DNA from: Tubiluchus corallicola
Lineage: Eukaryota; Priapulida; Priapulimorpha; Priapulimorphida; Tubiluchidae
Reading direction: 5' to 3'
Assembly: GCA_030141605.1 (NCBI GenBank)
Contig: JAQGDQ010001569.1
Location: 1 to 34,379 of the forward strand
DNA length: 34,379 bases
Under the pieces are notes generated by a model. That model ran no database searches and was not told the DNA's origin. It worked only from the letters and a program-made list of their open reading frames with translations. Every line of letters begins with the position of its first letter. Positions within the stretch are counted from its first letter, which is position 1. The position numbers were made by a program, and so were the translations under genes. Positions 1 through 10,215 of the stretch are shown one piece after another.

Positions 1-38
1 TATTTTCTCTTCGAAAATGCTTCTCCGGCGTTCTAGCA
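1..38 (-). mobile_element. fragment of the hAT-like miniature element, cut by the window edge
   Basis: The first 38 bases are the exact reverse complement of an internal stretch shared by the two complete copies at 1288-1668 and 4016-4404 (the part around the motif GAACGCCGGAGAAGC). After base 38 the sequence switches abruptly to repeat R2, so this copy is broken internally and its terminal inverted repeat is not seen here. The rest, if present, lies upstream of the window. Confidence 0.75.
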
Positions 39-470
39 TACATATTGTTAATTAAGTAAAATTTTAAATTATTGTATCTTGTCAATAAAATTAAAAATAC
101 GTTTTTGGTTAGTGAGTGGCGCACCCTGGAAGGTGAGTCAGCGACATTTTATCAACTGGCGCAAACATTTCAAATTATTAGTCTAGTTACATAAGCCTTT
201 CCAGGAGGTAAGTGAAATGCTAAGTAATATAGATTTGCACGGGAAGTTTTTTGGGCTCTAATTTAACATTGTCTTTTCTTCCCCTGATTTACGTGGCGTA
301 GGTGACGTCATGTACTGGCGCGGTCGGAACAATATTGAGGGAGATTTAAAATGAAAACAAACGAAAATTCCTTTCAACACGAATATGCATAAAATTGCTG
401 TAAAGTAGTATAATTTTTAAAGGCGATTTTTCTGAAACCTACTTCAGGTGCCCCTTTTCTTGTCCTTTAA
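39..470 (+). repeat. dispersed repeat R2, copy A
   Basis: This stretch aligns by eye with 14054-14705 (reverse strand), 22394-22820, 30755-31170 and parts of 32945-33250. Shared landmarks in order are GTAAAATTTTAAATTA, TTTTTGGTTAGTGAGTGG, ACATTTTATCAACTGGCGC, GGAAGTTTTTTG, GTGACGTCATGTA, GAGATTTAAAATGAAAA and GGCGATTTTTCTGAAACC. It has no long open frame and no recognised inverted termini. It could be a non-autonomous DNA transposon, an LTR or a LINE untranslated tail; the family is not recognised. Confidence 0.75.
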
Positions 471-892
471 AGAATTCCTAACTAACAATTTCTGCTGAAC
501 TGTGAATGGCAACAAAACACAGTAACATCTAACCGCATAGTGACGACCAGATCTTCTCAGACGCCTTTTCCTAGATGTAAATCTATTCCACGTTCTTCAA
601 CATCCGCCTCTGCAAATGATTATGTACACAGCGAACCAAGACAAACAAATTGAAATTGATGCACTTTTCGCTGACATTCGAAATCCGCACAATTTTCACT
701 AAAAGGCGCAGACCCTTATTTCGCCTAGATTAGATAGCACTACATTAGATTAGATTAGATAGAATGGCTAAAACTGAGAACAATTCTATTATGGCAAAGC
801 TTTAAAACTAATCTGCCAATCTAGCATTTCGCCTTGCCTTGTATAAGATTAGAGAGTTTTCAAGATCTGTTGGATCCCAAGTCCCGCAAACC
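471..892. other. no gene seen; short TTAGA-type repeat
   Basis: This is AT-rich sequence with no credible open frame. The only structure is a short pentanucleotide-like run at 725-762 (TTAGATTAGATAG repeated with one interruption). It is too short and has the wrong unit to be telomeric TTAGG or TTAGGG. Confidence 0.6.
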
Positions 893-1095
893 TTCCTCAT
901 TGTCATAATCATGGTCATCTTCATCATCGTCGTCGTCGTAATCGTCGTTGCCGTCGTCGTCGTCGTCATCGTCATCGTCATCATCGTCGTCGTCGTCGTC
1001 ATCGCCGTCATCATCACCATCACTGTCATCAACTTTTTATACTTCATTATCGTCGTTATAATTGTCATCATCATTACCATCATCGTCCGTAACAA
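893..1095. repeat. imperfect CGT/CAT trinucleotide tract
   Basis: About 200 bp of trinucleotides built from CGT, CAT, CGC and ATT in varying order. The tract is open in several frames (Val/Ile on one strand, Met/Thr on the other), which follows from the repeat alphabet and does not indicate a gene. Confidence 0.9.
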
Positions 1096-1189
1096 GAGCA
1101 AATGAAACAGTCAGGCAGGCACTAGGTGCAGAACAAATTCGACTCGAAATACTGGTAACGTGATTCGTTGAACTCAAGATCGTGGATTA

Positions 1190-2130
1190 GAAATGACGGC
1201 AATGCCGCCATCTTGAATCTAAGATGACAGACCAAATTCTGACACCCCCACCAATCCATGCAGAATTCATTCTTGCATATTCCTGTGCAGGGCCTATTTC
1301 AGCCTAGGCGAGGCCCGGGGAAGTGGGGCGTAAGAGGCCCCATCGGGGGGGGGGGGGGTAAGTGCCGGGGGCGGGCACTACCGTGGCTGGCGCTAGAACG
1401 CCGGAGAAGCATTTTCGAAGAGAAAATATGGAGTTATTCAGTTGTTAAAGGAAAGAACAATTGAAAGAAAAACTGCTTTATTCTCAAGACCAGTCCTTAA
1501 TACTTTTCAATACTGGCAAACGGCGCGCGTGCGGCAAGAGAGAGGGAGAGAGGAGGCAGTATATTCGCATAAAGCAAAAAAAAATGTTGCCTTGGCGCGA
1601 GGCCCCCCTGGAGGGTGAGGCCCCGGGGAAGTATCCCCACTTCCCCCCCACCCTTGAAATAGGCCCTGTTCCTGTGGGGTTTTATGACGATCTATTACGA
1701 ACTGGTAGAGCCAATTTTCTCTAGAAGAAAGTTATTGCTGCATCTAGAATTTAAGGTGACAGATCAAAAATCCGACTGGGTCAATCGGTAGGGAATTTGT
1801 TCTAGCACATTTCTACAAATTTCTATGGCGATCTACTGCGATTTGGCTGAGCTTTAGGCTTTTTTTCAAAAACGGTGCCATGGCCCCGCCGTTTTAAACG
1901 TCGAATCAAAAATCCTACTATGTAAATCGATACAAAATTTATGAAGTTTCATGATAATCTGTTGCGAACTGGCAGTGATTCAATGTTTTTTCGAAAATAA
2001 AAAATCAAAAATCCGACTCCGTCAGTCAAAACGGAATCAATTCTGGTATCACTTTAGTGAAGTTGCGCGAGAATCCATTGTAAATTTATTGTAAGGAACC
2101 CTAGGCATTTTTTCAAAAGGTCATCCCCGA
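1190..2130 (+). repeat. degenerate ~142-bp tandem repeat, split by a transposon
   Basis: The motif ATCAAAAATCC recurs at 1763, 1905 and 2004, with an older variant (ACCAAATTCTGAC) at 1231. Once the inserted element at 1288-1668 and its 8-bp duplication are removed, the spacings are about 143, 142 and 99 bp. Each unit also carries versions of TTTTATGACGATCTATTACG and of TTTTTCAAAAACGG. Units are strongly diverged, so the array is old. Its function and family are not known. Confidence 0.7.
1288..1668 (+). mobile_element. hAT-like miniature transposon, copy 1
   Basis: This non-autonomous element begins CAGGGCCTATTTCA and ends with its inverse, TGAAATAGGCCCTG. It is flanked by a perfect 8-bp target-site duplication, TTCCTGTG, at 1280-1287 and 1669-1676. 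An 8-bp duplication with CAGGG termini is typical of the hAT superfamily. At 381 bp it has no transposase frame. GAGGCCCGGGGAAGT occurs near the left end, and a near-identical GAGGCCCCGGGGAAGT lies near the right end in the same orientation. It carries a run of 14 G at 1345-1358 and a short GA-rich patch. It inserted into the ~142-bp degenerate array. Confidence 0.93.
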
Positions 2131-3600
2131 CAACAACAACAAAAAGTATTTACTATTTCTTCATCTAGCAAATGAATAGACCTACTGTATCGTCATTCCA
2201 ATCTTTCATGCACTGAAGTCTTGAATTCCTTATATGATGAAGTGAGAAAAGATAGTTTATTGCTTATGTAGTTTCGCTATGTCGTCAAACTAAATATCGT
2301 TAAAATTTCGTGCTATTGCAGCTATTATATTCTATTACACCAACAAGTTATGTATTTCTGATATCAACCATCACTAATTAGCTGATTTCCGTTGTCTTGG
2401 TGGCAATAAAGAGCCAATAAACGCGCCAGTAAATAATTCACAAGAGAAACATTTTCACCAGAGAAGCACAATATTTCGTGTCCCGTTTACGAATCATCAA
2501 TGTTGGAGGCGGAAGCGGAGAGCTTTGAGGGTCCTCCTCTAGCTGCCACGGAGAACACGGAGAGCAATTGCACCATCTGCAGCAGCAGAACAGGAGAGGC
2601 ACTACTTTCACGTTAAGCACTAATTACCTTTGACCACCCTTCTCAGGCCGCGTTATCAAGCTCCTTTAATTACATATTGTGTCCGGGCAATAACAACTCA
2701 GAACACCTTTGATTAAATCCCTGGGTATTGTGCACGAATAATTCGCCTGGTATTATTCTCTGGATTACGGCAGGATAACCTTTAATTACACGTACAAATA
2801 TGAGAAGAAATCAGTGGAAATGGTGAAAAAGCTAATCGCCTTCGACCGTTGAATCTCAGCCGATTAATCAAGTCTTGCAACGGCTAGAATACACCAAGCA
2901 CACGGAAAAAACACAATAATGCCAGAGGCAAGAATGGCTTCAAAAAGAATCGACTAAACACCTAATAGATTATCTACCGATAAGGCACACCTTTCTGAGT
3001 AGACTGATAGAAGAATGACTATTCATGTGTAAGAATAGCACGCGTTTTGATCATTGCACGGAAACTGTCTATTCAAAGCTCCCGTAACTTTGCACTAATC
3101 ATTCTCATCATAATTTCTTGTATAGTTTTGGCAAACCTGTCATTGTGAGAATTGTATCGCATCACAGTAAAAGCAATTCCTTTAATCATAGACTAATAAA
3201 AGCACTCACACTAGTGAGTATGAAGTACCTTGTACTCATAGCCTTCATTTAGGCCGGCAGTTCAATGAAAATCAGGATTTACTACGTATTTAATTAATGA
3301 CGCTTAATTAGAGACCATACCACAAACAATCGGCTAACAATAATCATGCAAGTTTTCAAAGGCGACGTTTTTTAGATGATATGAAAGCTCTTGGTTTGTC
3401 CACAGTAAAAGCACACAATGTCCTTTTGCTTTTGTGATATCTAAAAGATCCATTTAAATAGATATAATGTAATTAAGCATGATATGTGCGCGTATTTGAT
3501 TCTATTGTAGTTCATCATAGTAGGTGCACGATGTTTTCGTGAATAATTAGGCTTATTATTATGGCGTACAAGTCGGTGGTGGAACAAACATGACATTGAG
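2131..3600. other. AT-rich single-copy-looking stretch with many TAATTA motifs
   Basis: No credible coding frame or transposon signature was seen. Homeodomain-type cores (TAATTA, TTAATTAA, GATTAATC) occur at about 2375, 2620, 2667, 2780, 2860, 3290 and 3305, several in slightly extended similar contexts such as CCTTTAATTACA. This could be a cis-regulatory element, but such motifs are common in AT-rich DNA, so the evidence is weak. Confidence 0.3.
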
Positions 3601-3633
3601 TTTGAGGAATGAGTTCGATGCTATAGTAAAAAA

Positions 3634-3710
3634 AACTATTGTATGTTTCAATATTTTAGAGCATTCTTTATTGTGAACTAATGTTTACACAATCATCCGG
3701 TTTTCCTTTA
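3634..3710 (+). repeat. dispersed repeat R3, copy 1
   Basis: About 77 bp match the reverse complement of 26616-26692 with only a few differences, including an identical core (ATATTTTAGAGCATTCTTTA). The right part (AATCATCCGGTTTTCCTTTA) also reappears at 27148-27171. No termini or coding potential are seen, so it is probably a fragment of an unidentified transposon. Confidence 0.7.
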
Positions 3711-3964
3711 ATGCCCAAATTTTTAGCAAAACAAAATGTGTATATATGTATAGGCATGTATGTATAAATGCACCTCATTATAATACCAAATTCACTATAA
3801 CGTTGACATCATTGCAACCCCAAAGCATCTCAAATTAAAAAATAAAAAACAAAGTAAAATTAAACATCTGACTAACCTTCTCTTTCTAGGCAAGGTTGCT
3901 AGCTTCCCATCTACGTAAACAACCAATGTAAAAATAAGAAAGTAACATTCTTTGTCAATATTAA

Positions 3965-4254
3965 TTGTCGTGTTTGCTACATTTAAAACTTGGGATCGCA
4001 CTACAACCCCATTGTCAGGGCCTATTTCAGCCTAGGCGAGGCCCGGGGAAGTGGGGCGTGTAGGCCCTTTCGGGGGAGAGCCGTGGTTGGCGCCCAGAAA
4101 ATTTTTGAACTGCTAGAACGCCGGAGAAGCATTTTCGAAGAGAAAATATGGAGTTATACAGTTGTTAAGGAAAGAACAATTGAAAGAAAAACTGCTTTAT
4201 TCTCAAGACTAGTCCTTAAAACTTGTCAATACTGGCAAACGGCGCGCGTGCGGC

Positions 4255-4298
<44 letters not shown>

Positions 4299-4838
4299 GC
4301 AGTATGTTCACATAAAGCAAAAAAAAGTTACCTTGGCGCGAAGCCCCCCTGGAGGGTGAGGCCCCGGGGAAGTATCCCCATTCCCCCCCTTGAAATAGGC
4401 CCTGCCCATTGTTCCATCCTTTGATAAATATCATGTCAGTAGATTGTCGTGTTTGCTACATTTAAAACTTGGGATCCCACTACAACCCCATTGTTCCATC
4501 CTTTGATAAATATCATGTCAGTAGCTTGTCGTGTTTGCTACATTTAAAACTTGGGATCCCACTACAACCCCATCGTTCCATCATTTGATAAATATCATGT
4601 CAGTAACTTGTCGTGTTTGCTACATTTAAAACTTGGGATCCCACTACAACCCCATCGTTCCATCCTTGATAAATATCATGTCAGTAGCTTGTCGTGTTTG
4701 CTACATTTAAAACTTGGGATCCCACCACAACCCCATTGTTCCATCCTTTGATAAATATCATGTCAGTAGCTTGTCGTGTTTGCTACATTTAAAACTTGGG
4801 ATCCCACTACAACCCCATCGTTCCGTCCTTTGATAAAC
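3965..4838 (+). repeat. 82-bp minisatellite, about six units, split by a hAT-like element
   Basis: Units begin at 3965, 4444, 4526, 4608, 4689 and 4771 with TTGTCGTGTTTGCTACATTT; a typical unit is 82 bp and holds AACTTGGGATCCCACTAC and TTTGATAAATATCATGTCAG. Units differ at only a few positions, so the array is young. The first unit is interrupted by the element at 4016-4404; removing it and one target duplication restores exactly 82 bp. The array ends abruptly at about 4838. Confidence 0.95.
4016..4404 (+). mobile_element. hAT-like miniature transposon, copy 2
   Basis: This 389-bp element has the same CAGGGCCTATTTCA / TGAAATAGGCCCTG inverted termini as copy 1. It is flanked by a perfect 8-bp target-site duplication, CCCATTGT (4008-4015 and 4405-4412). 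No transposase frame is present. The internal GA tract seen as a short patch in copy 1 has grown to a clean (GA)n at about 4257-4295. It lies in the first unit of the 82-bp minisatellite, so it inserted after at least one unit existed. Confidence 0.95.
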
Positions 4839-5266
4839 TGCCCCAAACAAGGCCAATGGTAACTCAAGGTAAGTCTTGTTTTTAACCGTTATAAGTAACA
4901 GTTATTGACTATCTAGACATCAGAATTTGGCTATTAGCGCGTGAGAGAACTCAGCTTGTCAATATCGTAGATACCGTGTTTTAATTTAAATTGTGCTGAA
5001 TCTTATCGGAAATTTAGGAAGCCGGGAGTTGAGATATAGAAGCCAAATACGTATCGCGCTTTTCCTTTATAACTGTTTTTCGCACGAATTCAAGCTTTTG
5101 CCATTTTTGATAACATTTTATCAAGCGATTTCTTCGAATACGAGAATAATGTGAAATAAACTTGGTAACCGATACATCATTTTGTTACGAACCGTGCAAT
5201 ATCAAATGTTGCTACCTCGAAATCACGTGAAACGTGTTAGAATAAAATGCTGAAATTTCTGGCGTT
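4839..5266. other. no feature seen between two minisatellites
   Basis: AT-rich sequence with no credible open frame, no transposon terminus and no obvious repeat. Confidence 0.5.
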
Positions 5267-5950
5267 CGAGTCGTAAGTGTGAAAACTGTAACGCTGAAAA
5301 AGGCAGAGAAATATGACAGTGTAAGTGTGAAAAAGTGTAAAGCTGAAAAGGCAGAGAAATATGACAGTGTAAGTGTGAAAAACTGTAAAGTTGAAAAAGA
5401 CAGAGAAATATGACAGTGTAAGCGTGAAAAAGTGTAAAGCTGAAAAGGCAGAGAAATGTGACAGTGTAAGCGTGAAAAAGTGTAAAGCTGAAAAGGCAGA
5501 GAAATATGACAGTGTAAGCGTGAAAAACTGTAAAGTTGAAAAAGACAGAGAAACATGACAGTGTAAGTGTGAAAAAGTGTAAAGTTGAAAAAAGGCAGAG
5601 AAATGTGACAGTGTAAGTGTGAAAAGTGTAAAGTTGAAAAAGGCTGAGAAATATGACAGTGTACGTGCGAAAAAGCGTAAAGTTGAAAAGGGCAGAGAAA
5701 ATAACAGTCTAAGTGTGAAAAAGTGTAAAGTTGAAAAAGGCAGAGAAATATGACAGTGTAAGTGTGAAAACCTGTAAAGTTGAAAAGGCAGATAAATATG
5801 ACAGTGTAAGTGTGAAAAAGTGTAAAGTTGAAAAGGCAGATAAATATGACAGTGTAAGTGTGAAAACCTGTAAAGTTGAAAAGGCAGATAAATATGACAG
5901 TGTAAGTGTGAAAAAGTGTAAAGTTGAAAAGGCAGATAAATATGACACAC
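5267..5950 (+). repeat. 48-bp minisatellite, about 14 units
   Basis: Units of 48 bp (49 in a few) contain GACAGTGTAAGTGTGAAAA and GTGTAAAGTTGAAAAGGCAG. Because 48 is a multiple of three, both strands stay open for long stretches. The last four units (from about 5740) alternate CCTG and AAGTG after GTGAAAA, giving a 96-bp two-unit period. They also share GATAAATA where earlier units have GAGAAATA, so that end spread most recently. The open frames are a by-product of unit length. Confidence 0.95.
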
Positions 5951-6129
5951 GTTCAAATACGAAAAAAATGTAGAAGAGAATAGAAGTATGAAAACAGAAA
6001 ACAGGTCGGTTTTGCTTAGAAGCCACACATTTTGCATACTTTCAACATTTTCCCACATATGTTGGATTCAAGATCCTGATTGGTTTACCACCAAAATCAA
6101 TGAGTTGATGACTGTGACAACAATGACAA

Positions 6130-6240
6130 ACTGAAAGCTAATGATGACGGTGGTGAAGATGATGACGACGACGACGAAAATCAGGGCAACCACAACAACG
6201 ATGATGATAGCAAATTTGGTGATGAAGATGTCACGTGGTG
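6130..6240. repeat. short imperfect GAT/GAC trinucleotide tract
   Basis: GATGACG, GACGACGACGACG and GATGATGAT motifs are mixed with a short CAACCACAACAACG patch. It is an interrupted microsatellite with no supported coding role. Confidence 0.7.
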
Positions 6241-7829
6241 ACATCTGCAGTTTAAATCTTCACTCTTTCACCTACCTGGTTTTAGAAGTTCTATCGTTCT
6301 AGATTCAGAAGCATTCTATTTGCGTATTATTGTATAGATAATTTATAGATTATAAGCAATACATTGTTATTGTACATCCTCTATTATGACCGAGGAATCA
6401 ACATGCTAGATGATATGGATTTAAGAGAGCTATTTAATGCTTTTACTTGCTTATCGATTTTAAGTGTCTGATCAAGAATCGAAAATCGGTAAAGTCACGG
6501 CACATCAAAGTTGAGAATCTAAAACCACCGATATACACCTTGCCATCCAACTATAAGATTGGGCATTTTTTAAATGTAGCTTTGTCACATTTTCTGCTAT
6601 TTTTGTCCCGAAACAAGTTAAACCGTTATTTTCTTCTTTTCTCGCAAAGGTACCACACAGTTCCTGGCTTCTCGAACCGCCTAGTCGTTCGGATAGCCTT
6701 AAGCAGCTATTAGTAGCTAGGTCAGTCGGACTAACCATTTCATCCATTAGTGAGATATAGGAAACTTGGTTGTCATTACCATGAACTCCGCGCCAGATTA
6801 GGTTGAGAGTGAAAATAGATTTGCATAATTGTGCTCAAAGGATCTCTGCGAATACAGTTATCAACTGGTCTGACAAATGTCACTTGAAAGCTCGGTGCTC
6901 TGCTTCTTCACGTTTTGCCGTTTTGCATCTGGAACAAAGCGCTAAAGCAACGTTTTCACTCCACATTAGTGCCAACATAACCTTGTAACCGTTGCTAACA
7001 TTAAGTACAAACTGGCTTTGGCTTATAGTCTTTGAAGTACTACTTACCTGTCTCCATAGTTTAAATCCCATGCGTGTTGCAACGAAAATTCTATAAACCT
7101 TGTTGAGCATTTGCTAGTAAACAATAAGGAGACAAACAAAACGGACGATCTCAAAATTGTGATATTGTTGTATTGCACGTAATAATTCCGTTTAATTTGT
7201 TCCCTTATCTATTCATATGTCCTAAAAATACCTAAAATGTCTTAGGCATCATAACACGAAGTTTAGATAGCATACGAATATCAACTTTTCTTACTTCCTT
7301 TACCTCTTTTTTGGTTTGCAAGTTCTTTCTTACAATTACCTAGATATAGGAAAGAGTGAAAGTTCATCTATGATTGATGAATACATATTAGCTGAATGCA
7401 TTCCTTGCAGTCTTCTTGTCGCATCATATGACTCACTTGTTATAATTTCTATCATAATGATCACATTTTTATTATTGCCATTTCATATTTAACACCTTTT
7501 ACTTTTACTTCGTTTTTTCCACTCTTATTTACATTAATTACTCCACTTTCCCCGCAACTTACTTTATAATCGTCATCACCTTTCATCTTTGGCTCGTCCT
7601 CGCAGTTAACAATTCGTCATTATACTACCACCATAGAGGTTTTCAAGTTTTAAGATAAAGATCAGCTAATTGGAAGTTCTTGCACACTACATTACCCTCT
7701 TGCTTTGATAAATTTAGACTTAGTTTCAATAACACATTGCTATATTTATTTAATTATAAAACCATTAAGAAAAGAAATTACATATAAGTGGTATAATGGT
7801 TCAAGCTCAAAAACACAGACAACAGAGCA
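6241..7829. other. no gene or recognised element
   Basis: AT-rich, mostly single-copy-looking sequence. Open frames of up to about 90 codons occur on both strands but show no family motif and no consistent codon pattern. No tandem repeat or transposon terminus was noticed. Confidence 0.45.
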
Positions 7830-7902
7830 ACACACACACACGCACACGCACACGCACACGCACACGCGCACGCGCACACGCACACACACACACACATATA
7901 TA
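7830..7902 (+). repeat. CA/CACACG microsatellite
   Basis: (CA)n with regularly spaced CG interruptions (ACACGCACACGC) runs into a short TATATA stretch. It lies just downstream, on the minus strand, of the LINE fragment at 7967-8209 and may have grown from that element's 3' simple-repeat tail. Confidence 0.93.
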
Positions 7903-7966
7903 TTATAAACTTAATATTACATATGTATTCCAGTTAGTCGGTTAATCAAGCTTGCACTGAGTTATC

Positions 7967-8209
7967 TCAGTCGGGCATGTCTTCAAATATTTTGAGGACC
8001 AATCTGTCATTAATTTTAATAACTTCTACATCTTTTGATGCATTTAAAAATACGAAGTGCTCATTGGAAGACATATAATGAAAGTTAGGACAGAAATCAG
8101 AAAGGATACCAAAACATTCCTCTCTTACGTGAGCGAGTGGGCGTTCAGTAATCACATGCAATTCATCCTCTACTTTGTTTAAAGAACAATTACGTTGGCT
8201 AATTATATG
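7967..8209 (-). pseudogene. LINE reverse-transcriptase ORF, extreme C-terminal fragment
   Basis: On the minus strand an 80-codon frame runs from about 8209 to a stop at 7967. Its order of features fits the tail of CR1/L2/Jockey-type LINE polyproteins: a remnant of a cysteine-containing patch (SQRNCSLNKVEDELH), the usual acidic-histidine step after it, REECFGIL where the family has a leucine-rich helix, and a FVFL...SKD segment before the stop. The expected second pair of cysteines is missing, and the reverse-transcriptase and endonuclease domains are absent, so it is a 5'-truncated, inactive copy. AT-rich sequence and the CA microsatellite follow it. The call rests on motif order only. Confidence 0.6.
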
Positions 8210-8483
8210 TTATTACGCGAATCGTAATTGTGTTTTTCTAGGAAATTAAAAGAAGCTAAACTAAACTAATCCAAAGAAAGTGCTAACTACTTTGTGTCTC
8301 GGTTTTCTAATTACGTTACTTTCGTCAGGGACCACTTTTCACTTGTGTAACTGGAAAACCACAAACTAATTCTTCAAATTTCTCTTGCAATTAAACACGA
8401 AACGCATGAAAATAAACAGCATAAATTCCCATTAAAGTTTGTCCTGGACAGGAAAGTCCCTGGGATGCTATAAAAATGCAAAG

Positions 8484-8500
8484 CCACTGAGATTACGCAT

Positions 8501-8578
<78 letters not shown>

Positions 8579-8609
8579 CCACTGAGACCACTGAGATTAC
8601 GCATCTTGA
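8484..8609 (+). repeat. (GA)n microsatellite between two copies of a 22-bp repeat
   Basis: A 22-bp sequence (CCACTGAGATTACGCATCTT plus GA) occurs at 8484-8505 and again at 8588-8609. Between them lies about 70 bp of (GA)n with a single AAAG break. The flanking duplication suggests that slippage or break repair copied the edge together with the microsatellite. Confidence 0.9.
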
Positions 8610-9486
8610 TGATATGCGTTTATAGGTTCGTGTTCAGTTCTGACGTCACACAAACGCTTCAAATTGTCGCATCGTTGAAAAATAGCAGAAGAACCCAGAA
8701 TTCTCATGCAAAATTGGACTTCAGTATGTACTTCGCTTATCAATAGTCCACTCATGTACATTCATCTATAAAAATGAACAATTTTAATATTTGCCGCTGG
8801 TTTGATGAGTGTATTCAATTGGGTTATATTGTATCCATTTACTGCAAAGATATCATTACTGTCTTTAATTCGTATACGCAAAGTCAGCGTTGGAATATTC
8901 TCTCTTCATAAATGGCGGATCTAAGATAGGGTACAAAGCGTGTCAAACCAAAAGAGATTACCTGCAATCTAATACTTCCCAAAATTGTGATCGTAGCATC
9001 AGTACAGTTTAGTTAATAGTAAAAATGTCCCGCCCTGTTTTTTGTTGTACAGCTTTGTGATATCACCTTGTGACACCAGTTGGCGCCACCGTTTGCGAGC
9101 AGCCTTTCAATTTGGCGGGATCTAATTGCGGTTTTACGAGAAAAAATCAATATAAAAAGCGAAGTTCGTTTTAACTAGCAGATGGTGAAATGAATTTGTC
9201 TGGCATTATACTGCTGTTTTGTGAACATAAAATAAAAGGAGATTGAATGCCGTTTCAGACTGCCACTTGCCGCTTTGATAGTTGCGTCATGTTAAATTAA
9301 ACAAATGATCGCTCTGCTCGGGGGCGAATGCAGGAGCGGGAAGTTACGGGAAAAAACGGGAAAAAATCAAAGCAGCGAAATGTTCAGACTAGCTCAAAAG
9401 TATAAAATAACATACTTTAGTGTTTGACTATTTCGTGTGTGGTTGAAGACGCTGTATATTTAATTTTGTTTATTAGTTGTCAGTGT
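8610..9486. other. no gene seen
   Basis: Single-copy-looking sequence with patches of higher GC around 9080-9130 (GTTGGCGCCACC, TTTGGCGGGATC). No credible frame or element boundary was recognised. Confidence 0.45.
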
Positions 9487-9501
9487 GGGGGGGGGGGGGG
9501 G
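9487..9501 (+). repeat. poly-G run of 15
   Basis: Fifteen consecutive G. Such a run can form quadruplex-like structures and is prone to sequencing length errors. Confidence 0.95.
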
Positions 9502-9748
9502 AACATTCGCTTACATTCAATCAAGAGGAAACGATCTGGCAACGCAAAACACAAAGCCATTAATGCTGGGTAATAAACAGCAGTTACAACTCATCATTGT
9601 AAACGTAAACTGTAAATTGAAACATGGATGCCTGCTGCCGTATTCATGCCAATTTCATGCCAACGTTGCGAAGTGCTTAGTGCTTCAGCAGTGAATAATG
9701 GGATTCTAGTAACACGAACAACAGAGGGCATCACCAACTGTCTCAGGA

Positions 9749-9962
9749 GTGACGACGACGACGACGACGACAACAACAACAACAATAACAGCAACAGCAA
9801 TAACAACAGCAGCAACAACAACAACAACAGCAACAGCAACAGCAGCAGCAGCAGTAACTACAACGACAATAACAACAACAACAACAACAGCAGCAGCAGC
9901 AGCAATAACAACAACAGCAACAGCAGCAGCAGCAACAACAACAACAACTACAACTACTACAA

Positions 9963-9999
<37 letters not shown>

Positions 10000-10069
10000 A
10001 ACAGCAACAACAACAACAATAACAATAACAATAACAACAACAACAGCAGCAGCAGCAGCAACAGCAATA

Positions 10070-10101
<32 letters not shown>

Positions 10102-10215
10102 AGTAGCAGTAGCAGTAACTACAACAACAATAACAACAGCAGCAACAGCAACAACAGCAACCACAACAGCAACAACAACAGCAACAATGAAAATGACAAA
10201 AGCAACAAGATGCAG
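9749..10215 (+). repeat. long interrupted AAC/AGC/AAT/TAC trinucleotide array
   Basis: About 460 bp of trinucleotides, starting with GAC repeats and then AAC with AGC, AAT, AGT and TAC interruptions. Nearly every interruption is a single-base change from AAC, and phase is kept throughout. One plus-strand frame reads Asp then Asn/Ser/Tyr through the array, from a possible ATG at 9628 to a stop at about 10299. A Thr/Ala/Ile frame is equally open, while the Gln frame has TAA stops. Openness is therefore a property of the unit. A real Asn/Ser-rich exon cannot be excluded but has no support. Confidence 0.9.

Noticed and set aside
725-762. Interstitial telomeric repeat
   Set aside because: The unit is TTAGA-like, only a few copies long and interrupted.
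5237-6058. 273-codon minus-strand repeat protein
   Set aside because: The frame is generated by a 48-bp unit; the opposite strand is also largely open, and there are no flanking exons.
9706-10164. Val/Ala-rich and Thr-rich frames over the AAC array
   Set aside because: Several frames on both strands are open because the repeat alphabet contains no stops in them.
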